Shown: positions 10,295 to 20,074 of the stretch, one piece after another
Layout: each line of letters opens with the position of its first letter
Numbering within the stretch: position 1 is the stretch's first letter
NCBI RefSeq assembly: GCF_027744825.2
Contig: NW_026527058.1
Coordinates: 124,001-188,000, forward strand
Direction of reading: 5' to 3'
From: Synchiropus splendidus
Taxonomy: Eukaryota; Chordata; Actinopteri; Syngnathiformes; Callionymidae
DNA: 64,000 bases
Made by a program: the position numbers and the translations under genes
Notes under the pieces: generated by a model
Databases searched by the model: none
Told to the model about the DNA's origin: nothing
The model's input: the letters and a program-made list of their open reading frames with translations, nothing else

Positions 10295-12367
10295 TCAGAA
10301 CCCGAAAGGTTTGGTTGTGCCGTCCGAAAACAATCGCCTCTTATCGTACACGACTCGGAGTTTTTTAATAACTGATCTGTTTTTTACTGCGATGTTCTTT
10401 TTATCCCTCACAATGTTGCATTGCCGGGTCTCAAGCACCCCATCAGGTGAATTCTGCAAATAGCCCTCTACAAGATCTCTGACGGAGTCAAAGTTTATCC
10501 GCTGACAAGATTCTTTTGTTTGCGTGATACCTTTAACTTTCATCACAACCATCTTCTGTCCTTTGGTCCTATAAGCATACGTCTTAGGACCCGCCGAAAC
10601 AATGTCCTCGATGCTATCCCCATCGAGTTCATCAGTCAGATCACCGAGATAGTTACCTAATTTTAAAGGTGTCTCGCCGTCTTTCACAACATATATCAAG
10701 CTGTCTGGGTCAACGTAGAGAACATTCTCCTGCAATTTCTCCATGTAACTGTACAACTTCAGACGAGCATAAGCAGTGGTAAAAGCTCCGATAAAAACAT
10801 TGCTGCTTTTACCAGGAGGGTAGAGACCATTGTAACGCCACTGGATCACAACTTTTTTCTCATCCAGCACGTTAAAGTAGCTGACCTCGTATTTCCCTGA
10901 AAACATGAAACTGAAAAACTCGTTGGGGTCTGACACTACAGAAACCTGAGACATGTTCACTCTCTGACAAAACTTTCCCCAAAGGCTATTAAGACAAGCC
11001 TTAGCCACCTGTCTCTTTGCTGGGTTGTGACAAACCCTGCGACAGTCGTCACAAGTTACCGGGTCTGGGACCTCTGTAGGGCAAACAGGATCGTGACAAA
11101 CGCTACAGTGAGCTTTGCATATGTGTTTTGATTTATCTTCATACCCCTTATGACAGCTGACGCAAAAGTAACGTGTTCCTAACAAACCTTTAGGGTTCTT
11201 CACCCCGTAATAGTGTCCCTGAAGTAGAAACAAGAATAAGGGCTCCGAACCATCAGCAAAACCGGTGGCATAATGCGCTAATGGCTGGTTTGCTGTCGTT
11301 TTATTAAACACAACAATTTTACGCCTCACTATCCGTTCAAACAGGGGTATATCTGTGAATATGATAGGTGTTTGAGAATCTAAACCAGCTTTGTTTAATA
11401 ATTCCCTCCCCAACTCAACACAATCTTGATACGCACGGTTAGGATTAAGGAGACAAGAAAGGCTGATTGCGACGCAAAGCTGCTTGGTTCCATCACCACC
11501 AACTACATAGAGATGTCGTCTTTTTTTAACAAAAATTTTGGCATCCAGCGTCTTCTCGAGCTTGCGTTTCGCGCCTCCTCGAGGGATATGTACCATTTGG
11601 ACCGTTAATTCAATTCTCTTACCCATAGCGATGACTCTGTCAGATTGCACTGTGTTGCTAAGGAGGTCCTCAAAAGCAGGGTAGATATTTCCACCGTCGC
11701 CTTCAACCACAACATTAACGTGTTCTTGAACATCTTCACCTACCACTTCAAGCTGAACCACATCCTCTCGATCTGCCAGTCTCTGCGCTTCATCAGCCAA
11801 CTCCCTGACCTGTTGCATCCAACCTCTGTAGAAAGTAGCTAAATCAGGAGTGTCCGGTACAGCAGGACGTGTTAGCACCCTTCTTATCCTATCGGTGTTA
11901 AAAGGCTCTATGACTTCTGATTCAATACCGGTACCTCTAATACAACATCCTTCCTGAAGCGAATCACCGTCATCATCAACATCGTCATCGCTACAGTTAG
12001 AGTCAGACACATCTACCAGAGGGTCAAGAGCAGTTGTCCCTGAATCAGTCGTCTGCAGATTATCAACAAACCTTTCTAACCGATTGCCATTGTCTAAAGA
12101 GGTATCAGCCCTACCCTCATGAGATGATGCAGGAACCATATTTAAAATTCGGTTATCCTCTCTCTCGCCGAAAAAAATGGACTCCATGTTTTCATTTATA
12201 CTCGGATCATAGACCTGCACTACATCCTCCTCAGACACGTTGTCAAACAAGTGAGACAGAAACATACGTGTTGGTGAAGCACTCTGGTCAATGAGGTGTG
12301 GTGTAGTGTCCTGGTTGTGTGTGGATTCAGGGTCAGAACCGGAAGGAAAACCATCATGGTTGGCCAT
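10295..12367 (-). CDS. polB: DNA polymerase B with large internal deletion, copy B, 690 aa
   Basis: An uninterrupted frame from MANHDGFPSGSDP to PFGF-stop, but it is not a complete polymerase. Residues 1 to about 230 are acidic and low complexity, 240-390 match the N-terminal region of fish Polinton polymerases, and about 400-445 form a Cys/His cluster (CVSCHKG, CKAHCSVCHDPVC, CDDCRRVCH) that could bind zinc. The sequence then jumps straight to PAKRQVAKACLNSLWGKF (motif B). The exonuclease domain and palm motif A present in copy A at 8,085-8,660 are missing. Motif C reads YVDPDSLIYV, with Pro where copy A has Thr. The deletion join lies in GGGTTGTGACAAA at about 11,025-11,037, a string also present in copy A. 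Any product would lack polymerase activity. Confidence 0.85.
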   Translation of the reverse strand: MANHDGFPSGSDPESTHNQDTTPHLIDQSASPTRMFLSHLFDNVSEEDVVQVYDPSINENMESIFFGEREDNRILNMVPASSHEGRADTSLDNGNRLERFVDNLQTTDSGTTALDPLVDVSDSNCSDDDVDDDGDSLQEGCCIRGTGIESEVIEPFNTDRIRRVLTRPAVPDTPDLATFYRGWMQQVRELADEAQRLADREDVVQLEVVGEDVQEHVNVVVEGDGGNIYPAFEDLLSNTVQSDRVIAMGKRIELTVQMVHIPRGGAKRKLEKTLDAKIFVKKRRHLYVVGGDGTKQLCVAISLSCLLNPNRAYQDCVELGRELLNKAGLDSQTPIIFTDIPLFERIVRRKIVVFNKTTANQPLAHYATGFADGSEPLFLFLLQGHYYGVKNPKGLLGTRYFCVSCHKGYEDKSKHICKAHCSVCHDPVCPTEVPDPVTCDDCRRVCHNPAKRQVAKACLNSLWGKFCQRVNMSQVSVVSDPNEFFSFMFSGKYEVSYFNVLDEKKVVIQWRYNGLYPPGKSSNVFIGAFTTAYARLKLYSYMEKLQENVLYVDPDSLIYVVKDGETPLKLGNYLGDLTDELDGDSIEDIVSAGPKTYAYRTKGQKMVVMKVKGITQTKESCQRINFDSVRDLVEGYLQNSPDGVLETRQCNIVRDKKNIAVKNRSVIKKLRVVYDKRRLFSDGTTKPFGF

Positions 12368-12580
12368 AGCGTAATAACAATAATAACAATAACAATAAAA
12401 TAATAATTAAAAAAACATTTAATAAACAAAAAAACAGTCTCAAAACACAATCACCCGCGATGCAACAGCGACCTCAAAACACAATCACCCGCAGTGCAAC
12501 AGCAACCTCAAACCGTAATCACCCATCACTGCTTTTAAATAATGAGGATCCAAATGGACCTTACTGGGGTCGAACTTCAG
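12368..12580. repeat. Spacer with AT-rich stretch and three 34-bp tandem repeats
   Basis: Between the polB start and the last exon of gene X. It has an AATAAC/AATAAAAT-rich stretch (12,370-12,425) and three imperfect 34-bp repeats (12,439 to about 12,533) with the core CAATCACCCGC. On the minus strand an ATTAAA at about 12,421 could be the poly(A) signal of gene X, placing its transcript end close to the polB start. Confidence 0.6.
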
Positions 12581-12684
12581 TCAGATCAGTCCACGACGTC
12601 TGTTACCACCAGGTCCTTGTTGTTTTAGGAGTCTCAGAACTTCAGACACCAGCGCTTTATTCGTGACGTCCTTAAAGATGAGTT
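12581..12684 (-). CDS. Gene X exon e (3' terminal coding exon)
   Basis: Acceptor ATCGTTACAG at 12,685 joins the one-base overhang of exon d. The frame gives a short helical, charged peptide (VTNKALVSEVLRLLKQQG, then an Arg-rich end) and stops with TGA at 12,581. The open frame across exactly the predicted acceptor supports the splice. Confidence 0.6.
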
Positions 12685-12758
12685 CTGTAACGATTATCAT
12701 AATATTTAAGACATATGCATCCCTGCTGATTACTCGTTGAAATGGTTGTTAATCTTAC

Positions 12759-13232
12759 CTTCACGTATATTTCTCGCAGAACGGCGGTATTTACGTGCTT
12801 GACGCGCTTGACGTGCTAGACGACGACTCTGTATTTCACTCTGATGAAGACGGCGTTCAAGCGTACGTACTCTGAATTCAAGCTGTTGTTTTACAGCCGT
12901 TGCATCATGGAACGCTAATAGGGTCGGCGACACTGGAGCGTGGGGTCTGTCTTGGGTAGCTGTGACAGAGCGCTCGGGGGCAGGGGGTAGAGGCAGGGTT
13001 TGGTCAGGGGGTGATGCGGCGCAAGTCGACGTTGGTGTCCGGGGTGCTATCCGCGGGTTGTCTGTGGTTGCTGGCGGTGCTGATGGTGGCGGCGACGGTG
13101 GCTGTGGAGGTGCGGATTGCCCAGATGCCGACGTCGAGTCTTCAGTAGGGAACGATCCGGATAGTAGATCCAGAGGTACTGCGGAAACCAGCGTCGATGT
13201 CTCCCACAAAGGCCAAGACCCAGGAGGGAGAG
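12759..13232 (-). CDS. Gene X exon d: Pro/Ser-rich region and Arg-rich coiled coil
   Basis: Acceptor TTCTGTTTCAG and donor GAAG|GTAAGATT are both near consensus; 474 bp, phase 1 at both ends, open throughout. The first two thirds are Pro/Ser/Thr-rich (SAPPQPPSPPPSAPPATTD), with VPLDLLSG near the start, similar to a CtBP-binding PxDLS motif. The last third is a charged, possible coiled coil (EFRVRTLERRLHQSEIQSRR) passing into Arg-rich repeats (LARQARQARKYRRSARN). A truncated version of this exon, lacking everything after the Pro-rich part, is repeated 12 times between 17 and 36.4 kb. Confidence 0.65.
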
Positions 13233-13619
13233 CTGAAACAGAATTTTGACAACAATACAAATGTAAATACAATCTAGAAGCAAGACCTCGGATAGCAGTT
13301 AATATGATATTAATATAAACAGAGTAGTATGAAAATAACCCTAGTACAATATGAAAAAATACGACCTGCGGAAAAACAAAATTACGTAATCATATAACCG
13401 GTGTTGAGCCGTGTTGTTTTCTAGCGATGGCTATAATAAAACAACAACACGTGTAGCATACATATCAATACTCATGGACAAAACCATCATCACAACAGAA
13501 GCATATCCTAAAGAGCGTTAAAAATAGATAAATAAAAAACTCAATGTATGGACCTACTCAGGACCGTCATTTAAAGCATAAAAACAAATAGCAAATCACG
13601 AATCATTAGTGTATAAGAA

Positions 13620-13687
<68 letters not shown>

Positions 13688-14260
13688 TATAGTATAATAC
13701 ATAGTGTATATGTATTAAAGCACATTACAATTACCTCTAGTGGTCATCATCGTTAAAGCACAGTGTAAATAGCAATCGCGACCTCTAGTGACCGCCGTCG
13801 TTAAAGCATAGTGTTAATAGTAATTGCGACCTCTAGCGACCGGTGACGTTAAAGCATAGTGCAAATAGTAATCATGACCTCTAGTGGTCAACGTCGTTAA
13901 AGCATAGTGTAAATAGTAATCACGACCTCTAGTGGCCGCAGTCATTAAAGCATAGTGTTAATAGTAATTGCGACCTCTAGCGACCAGTGACGTTAAAGCA
14001 TAGTGCAAATAGTAATCGTGACCTCTAGTGGTCATCGTCGTTAAAGCATAGCGTAAATAGTAATCGCGACCTCTAGTGGCCGGCGCCGTTAAAGCATAGT
14101 AGTAAAATCACAATGTTGTTTAGCAGTAACAGTTACCCAAACACCTTCAATAATAAAATTACGCTATCTAAAAGCATAAAGCCGGAACATAGATAAACCA
14201 CATTACAGATAACAGGCACCTTGATGCTCTAACACAACGAATTGCAGACACATCATTAAA

Positions 14261-14349
<89 letters not shown>

Positions 14350-14426
14350 ATAGCGAACATACAGCCATTCAGCTGATACTGAACGGTAGAGATGTGTTGA
14401 AAAAAAATTGGAGATTTACATCTTAC
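13233..14426 (-). other. Gene X intron with minisatellite, (TA)n and (CA)n
   Basis: Between donor TTTG|GTAAGA (14,426) and the exon d acceptor. It holds an AT-rich unique part (13,240-13,620), a (TA)n tract (13,622-13,684), eight diverged 40-50-bp minisatellite monomers with core GACCTCTAGTGG (13,725-14,110), and a (CA)n tract with one interruption (14,261-14,348). The same order (exon, AT-rich part, minisatellite, CA tract, small exons) is seen in the amplified array, so this intron is the ancestral form of the array unit. Confidence 0.7.
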
Positions 14427-14489
14427 CAAACGGTGGTGGTGGCGTTGAAGCGACAGGCAGAAGGTGTGGCGTGCTCGTTGCCTTTGTAT
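14427..14489 (-). CDS. Gene X exon c
   Basis: 63 bp, phase 1-1. Acceptor GAAAACAG and strong donor TTTG|GTAAGAT. Encodes a Thr/Pro/Ser peptide (TSTPHLLPVAST followed by a Pro run). Eight array copies have CCA-ACA triplets in place of the Pro run. Confidence 0.6.
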
Positions 14490-14561
14490 CTGTTTTCATG
14501 TGAAAAAATAAATAAATACAGCAGTGAAACGTAAACTATCACTCCAAATGTTTTTTCCCGC

Positions 14562-14639
14562 CTCCTATCAGCTGAGGCGTCTGGTGAGTGAAAGAATCCA
14601 CGAGCGGGCGCCCTACTCCTTCGACCTCTGACTGGCTGT
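14562..14639 (-). CDS. Gene X exon b (GC donor)
   Basis: 78 bp, phase 1-1; peptide QSEVEGVGRPLVDSFTHQTP. Acceptor TATGAAAACAG. The donor here is GGAG|GCGGGA (a GC donor), whereas all array copies have GGAG|GTGGGA at the same site. That difference supports a real splice site, weakened in this copy or restored in the array. Confidence 0.55.
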
Positions 14640-14744
14640 CTGTTTTCATACGCACAGGTGTTGAATAAAACAAAAACATAGGTAGTTAAATATAAAACAC
14701 ATCAACAGAATGTGCTTAAAATACTTTTTTTGTTTTGCTCTCAC

Positions 14745-14840
14745 CGTCGAACAGTTGGAGCGACCCGTCCAATGAATGATCAGCATCCACAGGGTCCGGA
14801 TGACTTCCCGGTCGTGTCTGATTTCCGGGTTCCGGGTGAT
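14745..14840 (-). CDS. Gene X exon a
   Basis: 96 bp, phase 1-1; acceptor GCATGAAAAG next to a (TG)n tract and donor GACG|GTGAGAGC. The chosen frame contains PDPVDADHSLDGSLQLFD. It is preferred because array copies change D to N within it (DADHSLNGSLQLFN), while the same base change makes a stop in the alternative frame. Confidence 0.58.
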
Positions 14841-14848
14841 CTTTTCAT

Positions 14849-14929
<81 letters not shown>

Positions 14930-15019
14930 CACACATACGCATGTATATACACTTAATAAATACCGCTGTTCTTTACCTAGTTGTCGTAATTATGATTAGA
15001 ATCGCTGTCTCCTTCTCAC
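14841..15019 (-). other. Gene X intron containing a long (CA)n tract
   Basis: About 88 bp of almost pure CA (plus strand 14,850-14,938) immediately precedes the exon a acceptor, so the pyrimidine tract is replaced by (TG)n on the sense strand. An alternative upstream donor TAG|GTAAAG lies at 14,977. Confidence 0.6.
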
Positions 15020-15327
15020 CAATGACTCGCGCCGGTCCTGTCTTCCGTGCCGAATTATACCGTCGCTTACGGCTCAGAGAGCGTTGGTTACTCCCCTTCA
15101 GTCGATTTCCTGTACTCGGCCCCGGACGAACTCGTCCTCGCTGTCGATTATTATAATACACGGCGTGTTCTGAGCCTCGGTGCTGCTGTCTTGAAGACTC
15201 GCTCTCGGATTCACAGCCGACAGATCCGCACGGGCATCTCCGTCTTCAAAAGTTACACGCATTAACCGCTCAAGCTCCTCAGCGCCGATCAGCGTCTCCG
15301 GGAAGTTATTCGCGGAGGCGATAATAT
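15020..15327 (-). CDS. Gene X exon z with a SUMO-interaction-like motif and a frame change
   Basis: Acceptor CTATTTTTCAG at 15,328. The first frame reads NNFPETLIGAEELERLMRV and later CIIIIDSEDEF, a classic SUMO-interacting arrangement (hydrophobic core followed by Ser and acidic residues), then stops at 15,098. A second frame is open from about 15,235 to the donor ATTG|GTGAGAAG (15,019) and encodes a basic stretch (NQRSLSRKRRYNSARKTGP). That frame ends in phase 1, as exon a requires. So either this copy has a frameshift, or two overlapping products exist. Confidence 0.5.
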
Positions 15328-15406
15328 CTGAAAAATAGAAGTGCGGCTGTTGTAACACATAATAGAGATATTAACAACGAATTATAAAATAATTCAATAT
15401 TTTTAC

Positions 15407-15454
15407 CAGTATCACTCTGCGTTAAATGAACGTCACACAGATGAGTGACGACGT
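15407..15454 (-). CDS. Gene X exon y
   Basis: 48 bp, phase 1-1, acceptor TTCATTGACAG and donor ACTG|GTAAAAAT; peptide VVTHLCDVHLTQSDT. The sequence is nearly identical at 43,537-43,584 in the right copy. Confidence 0.5.
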
Positions 15455-15614
15455 CTGTCAATGAAAAGAGACATGGTACGTGATAAACATGGCGTAACGT
15501 TTTTATTATACTTATATATGTAAATGTAAATACATAGATACACATATATGTATATACTTATATGTATACTGTATAGATATAGATAGATGGATAGATAAAC
15601 AGATAAATATTCAC

Positions 15615-15816
15615 CTACGACGTGCAGAGGAAGAGGCATCCATGGGTAGTCTGGAGTCCTTTTGGAAAGGAGGATGAAGTTCTGGAAGGTCTGGTCAACA
15701 GCGAAGGTTACCCCGGAACTGATGTAAAATGTGGTCTGAATCGGGTCACCTAAATACTCCGTCCGTGTGGGTAGGTCCTCGGTGACGTCTTTGTTGATTT
15801 GGATCGGGTCACCCAC
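15615..15816 (-). CDS. Gene X exon x (5' end unresolved)
   Basis: Donor GTAG|GTGAATAT at 15,614, ending in phase 1. The open frame includes FYISSGVTFAVDQTFQNFIL and RTPDYPWMPLPLHVV, a hydrophobic/aromatic protein segment I cannot assign. No ATG starts the frame; it is open to 15,816. The right copy matches only up to about 15,737, where an internal acceptor TTTACATCAG is possible, so the true exon may be shorter. Confidence 0.45.
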
Positions 15817-16190
15817 TCTGCCATTGTCGCCAATTAAAGACAGATGTATAAATATTCTAAAGGTGTTTCCAGATGTGGTGGAGACAGCACAAGATCTGGA
15901 ATTTGACCCATGACGACCTGGACCATAAGAAGACCAGGATTAATGTCTGCTAGGTAGCTCAGAGGTATGAACCGCGGCGACGTAAAACAAATAATCAGAT
16001 GGAGAACGGACATGGTGACAGAAGCAGGATGCCAAAAAAAGAATGGCTTGGGTCATCCGCTCTGCCATTGTCGCCAATTAAAGACAGATGTATGAATATT
16101 CTAAAGGTGTTTCCAGATGTGGTGGAGACGGCACAAGATCTGGAATTTGACCCATGACGACCTGGACCGTAAGAAGACCAGGATCAATCA
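15813..16190. repeat. 128-bp direct duplication, spaced 247 bp
   Basis: 15,813-15,942 and 16,058-16,190 share CTCTGCCATTGTCGCC and nearly all following bases. The second copy extends into a minus-strand open frame (16,078-16,287; PSPPHLETPLEYSYICL) that might be an upstream exon of gene X. No splice assignment is possible. Confidence 0.7.
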
Positions 16191-16290
16191 GTGGAGACTG
16201 CACCCCCAAAATGAACTGAAATGTGTAATAAAAGGGGTCAGGGCCTGAGATAGTCTTTGTCACTCTACACCATCGGAGCTGAGGCAAAGC

Positions 16291-17050
16291 CAGGTGTAGT
16301 TGCGGGCCCAGAGCTCTGTTAGGGTAATTAGACGCCTCTGTCAGGGTGTAAATTCTTTTGGATTTTAAGTTGGGGTGTTTTTGGTTGTCATTCTCACGAG
16401 AAAACGAACACGTGGAAGGTACAGAAGTGTATTTCCTACAGCCTAAACAATGTTGTCTGAAGACAATGAGGTCCGCCTTCAGACTGTCTCTTTTGAAGAT
16501 TCAACCGTCCAGGAAAGAACTCGCGTCTCCGCAGCAAATTAACTGGTTATCACAGACTCTAAAAATGCATCGTTTCAAACTCACACAGGGTGTAAAATTA
16601 AATAGACTAATTCAACAGAAACTCATGTGAGTTGAATAGCTGTGTCATTTGAACTAATGCTGAAAACTAAAGTATTTCTTTCTTTTTTGTTTCATCATTG
16701 TTCACTCAACCTTGTTTTCTGAAAACTAAAAGTATTTCTTTCTTTTGTTCTATTCTGAAAACTAAAAGTATTTCTCAAACAAGTTCAAATTATCTGTTTA
16801 AAAGCATTTTGAAAAAATGGTGCATGAGTTGGGTAGCTGTGTCGTTTGAACTATTAGTGAAGACTAAAAAGTGTTTTCTTTCTACTGTTTTATCTTTAAG
16901 AAATATTTCAAGAATGAAAAACTTCTTCATAAGATGTTAAATAACTTCAAAAATGTTTAAACCCGAAATAATATTGTAGCTACTAACGTGTTTTGATTAT
17001 TTAGCCTACAATGCAGAAACAGTTCAAACATTGACTAATGCTGAAAACTA
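16291..17050. repeat. Upstream flank of gene X, duplicated at 43,950-44,515
   Basis: From about 16,565 the sequence matches 43,950-44,515 in the same orientation (TCAAACTCACACAGG, GAATAGCTGTGT and several copies of GAAAACTAAAAGTATTTCT). 16,291-16,560 holds a small plus-strand open frame with no recognisable domain. At 17,075 the flank joins abruptly to the middle of exon d, which marks the duplication breakpoint. Confidence 0.7.
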
Positions 17051-20038
17051 AAAGTATTTCTTTCTTTTTGTTTTGGTATCCGGGGCGATGTCCGCGGCTT
17101 GTCTGTGGTTGCTGGCGGTGCTGATGGTGTCGGCGACGGTGGCTGTGGAGGTGCGGATAGCCCAGATGCCGACGTCGAGTCTTCAGCAGGGAACGGTCCG
17201 GATAGTAGATCCAGAGGTACTGAGGAAACCGGCGTCAATGTCTCCCACAAAGGCCAAGACCCAGAGGGGAGAGCTGAAACAGAATACCGACAACAATACA
17301 AATGTAAATACAATCTAGAAGCAAGACCTCGGATAGCAGTTAATATGATATTAATATAAACAGAGTGTAAATGTAGGGATCTACTAAGGATCAACATTTA
17401 AAGCGTAAAAACAAATAGTAAATCACTAGTGTATACTGTCATTAAACCACATTACAATTAGTAAAATCACGACCTCTAGTGGCCGCCGTCGTTAAAGCAC
17501 ATTACAATTAGTAAAATCACGACCTCTAGCGGCCGCCGTCGTTAAACCACATTACAGTTAGTAAAATCACGACCTCTAGTGGACGCCGTCGTTAAACCAC
17601 ATTACAATTAGTAAAATCACGACCTCTAGTGGCCGCCGTCGTTAAAGCACATTACAGTTAGTAAAATCACGACCTCTAGTGGCCGCCGTCGTTAAAGCAC
17701 ATTACAATTAGTAAAACCACGACCTCTAGCGGCCGCCGTCGTTAAACCACATTACAGTTAGTAAAATCACGACCTCTAGTGGACGCCGTCGTTAAACCAC
17801 ATTACAATTAGTAAAATCACGACCTCTAGTGGCCGCCGTCGTTAAACCACATTACAGTTAGTAAAATCACGACCTCTAGTGGCCGCCGTCCTTAAAGCAC
17901 ATTACAATTAGTAAAATCACGACCTCTAATGGCCGCCGTCGTTAAAGCACATTACAATTAGTAAAATCACGACCTCTAGTGGCCGCCGTCGTTAAACCAC
18001 ATTACAGTTAGTAAAATCACGACCTCTAGTGGCCGCCGTCGTTAGAGCACATTACAGTTAGTAAAATGACGACCTCTAGTGGCCGCCGTCATTAAAGCAC
18101 ATTACAGTTAGTAAAATCACGACCTCTAGTGGCCGCCGTCGTTAAAGCACATTACAATTAGTAAAATCACGACCTCTCGTGGCCGCCGTCGTTAAAGCAC
18201 ATTACAGTTAGTAAAATCACGACCTCTAGCGGCCGCCGTCGTTAAAGCACATTGCAGTTAGTAAAATCACGACCTCTAGTGGCTGCCGTCGTTAAAGCTA
18301 ATTACAGTTAGTAAAATCACGACCTCTAGCGGCCGCCGTCGTTAAAGCACATTACAATTAGTAAAATCACGACCTCTAGTGGCCGCCGTCGTTAAAGCAC
18401 ATTACAGTTAGTAAAATCACGACCTCTAGTGGCCGCCGTCGTTAAAGCATGGTGTAAATTAGTAATCCCGACCTCTAGTGGTCGCCATCGTTAAAGCATA
18501 GTGTGAAATAGTAATCGCGACCTCTAGTGTCCGTCGTCGTTAAAGCATAGTAGTAAAATCACAATGACGCTTAGCAGCAACAGTTACTCAAACACCTTCA
18601 ATAGTAAAATGACACCGTCTAAAAGCACATAACCGGAACATAGACAAACCGCATTACAGATAAAACACACACACACGCACACACACACGCACGGACGCAC
18701 GTACGCGCACACACACACACACACACACAAGTATTTCTTTCTCTTTGTTTTGGTATCCGGGGCGATGTCCGCGGCTTGTCTGTGGTTGCTGGCGGTGCTG
18801 ATGGTGTCGGCGACGGTGGCTGTGGAGGTGCGGATAGCCCAGATGCCGACGTCGAGTCTTCAGCAGGGAACGGTCCGGATAGTAGATCCAGAGGTACTGA
18901 GGAAACCGGCGTCAATGTCTCCCACAAAGGCCAAGACCCAGAGGGGAGAGCTGAAACAGAATACCGACAACAACACAAATGTAAATACAATCTAGAAGCA
19001 AGACCTCGGATAGCAGTTAATATGATATTAATATAAACAGAGTGTAAATGTAGGGATCTACTAAGGATCAACATTTAAAGCGTAAAAACAAATAGTAAAT
19101 CACTAGTGTATACTCTCATTAAACCACTTTACAATAAGTAAAATCACGACCTCTAGTGGACGCCGTCGTTAAACCACATTACAGTTAGTAAAATCACGAC
19201 CTCTAGTAGCCGCCGTCGTTAAAGCACATTACAATTAGTAAAATCACGACCTCTAGCGGCCGCCGTCGTTAAACCACATTACAGTTAGTAAAATCACGAC
19301 CTCTAGTGGACGCCGTCGTTAAACCACATTACAATTAGTAAAATCCCGACCTCTAGTGGCCGCCGTCGTTAAAGCACATTACAATTAGTGAAATCGCGAC
19401 CTCTAGTGGCCGCCGTCGTTAAAGCACATAACAGTCAGTAAAATCACGACCTCTAGTGGCCGCCGTCGTTAAAGCACATTACAGTTAGTAAAATCACGAC
19501 CTCTAGTGGCCGCCGTCGTTAAAGCACATTACAGTTAGTAAAATCACGACCTCTAGTGGCCGCCGTCGTTAAAGCACATTACAGTTAGTAAAATCACTAC
19601 CTCTAGTGGCCGCCGTCGTTAAAGCACATTACAATTAGTAAAATCACGACCTCTAGCGGCCGCCGTCGTTAAAGCACAATGCAGTTAGTAAAATCACGGC
19701 CTCTAGCGGCCGCCGTCGTTAAAGCACCTTACAGTTAGTAAAATCACGACCTCTAGTGGCCGCCGTCGTTAAAGCACCTTACAGTTAGTAAAATCACGAC
19801 CTCTAGTGGCCGCCGTCGTTAAAGCATAGTGTAAAATAGTAATCCCGACCTCTAGTGGTCGCCGTCGTTAAGGCACAGTGTGAAATAGTAATCGCGACCT
19901 CTAGTGTCCGTCGTCGTTAAAGCATAGTAGTAAAATCACAATGACGCTTAGCAGCAACAGTTACTCAAACACCTTCAATAGTAAAATGACACCGTATAAA
20001 AGCACATAGCCGGAACATAGACAAACCGCATTACAGAT

Positions 20039-20074
<36 letters not shown>

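Larger units (their letters stand above)
12581..15816 (-). other. Gene X: unrecognised spliced gene upstream of polB (left copy)
   Basis: At least eight minus-strand segments (x, y, z, a, b, c, d, e from high to low coordinate) are bounded by good splice consensus sequences. Every well-defined boundary has one base before the intron (phase 1), and the reading frame continues across them. Exons a-d are Pro/Ser/Thr-rich; the end of d is Arg-rich and probably coiled coil; e gives a short helical Lys/Arg ending and a stop. The gene is the last before the right end of the element and is co-oriented with polB. I do not recognise the protein. Weak points: the 5' end is unresolved, exon z changes frame, and exon b uses a GC donor. 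A nuclear, DNA- or chromatin-associated role is inference from composition only. Confidence 0.6.

Noticed and set aside
14646..14942. Open frames made of Cys-Val or His-Thr repeats (also at many CA tracts in the array).
   Set aside because: They are translations of CA/TG microsatellites and depend on repeat length.
17075..17320. Plus-strand frames over the truncated exon d copies, starting MSAACLWLLAVLMVSATVAV, look like a secreted protein with a signal peptide, repeated twelve times.
   Set aside because: They are antisense to exon d, whose minus-strand frame has consensus splice sites and continues into other exons. The apparent signal peptide is the complement of Pro/Ser-rich codons.
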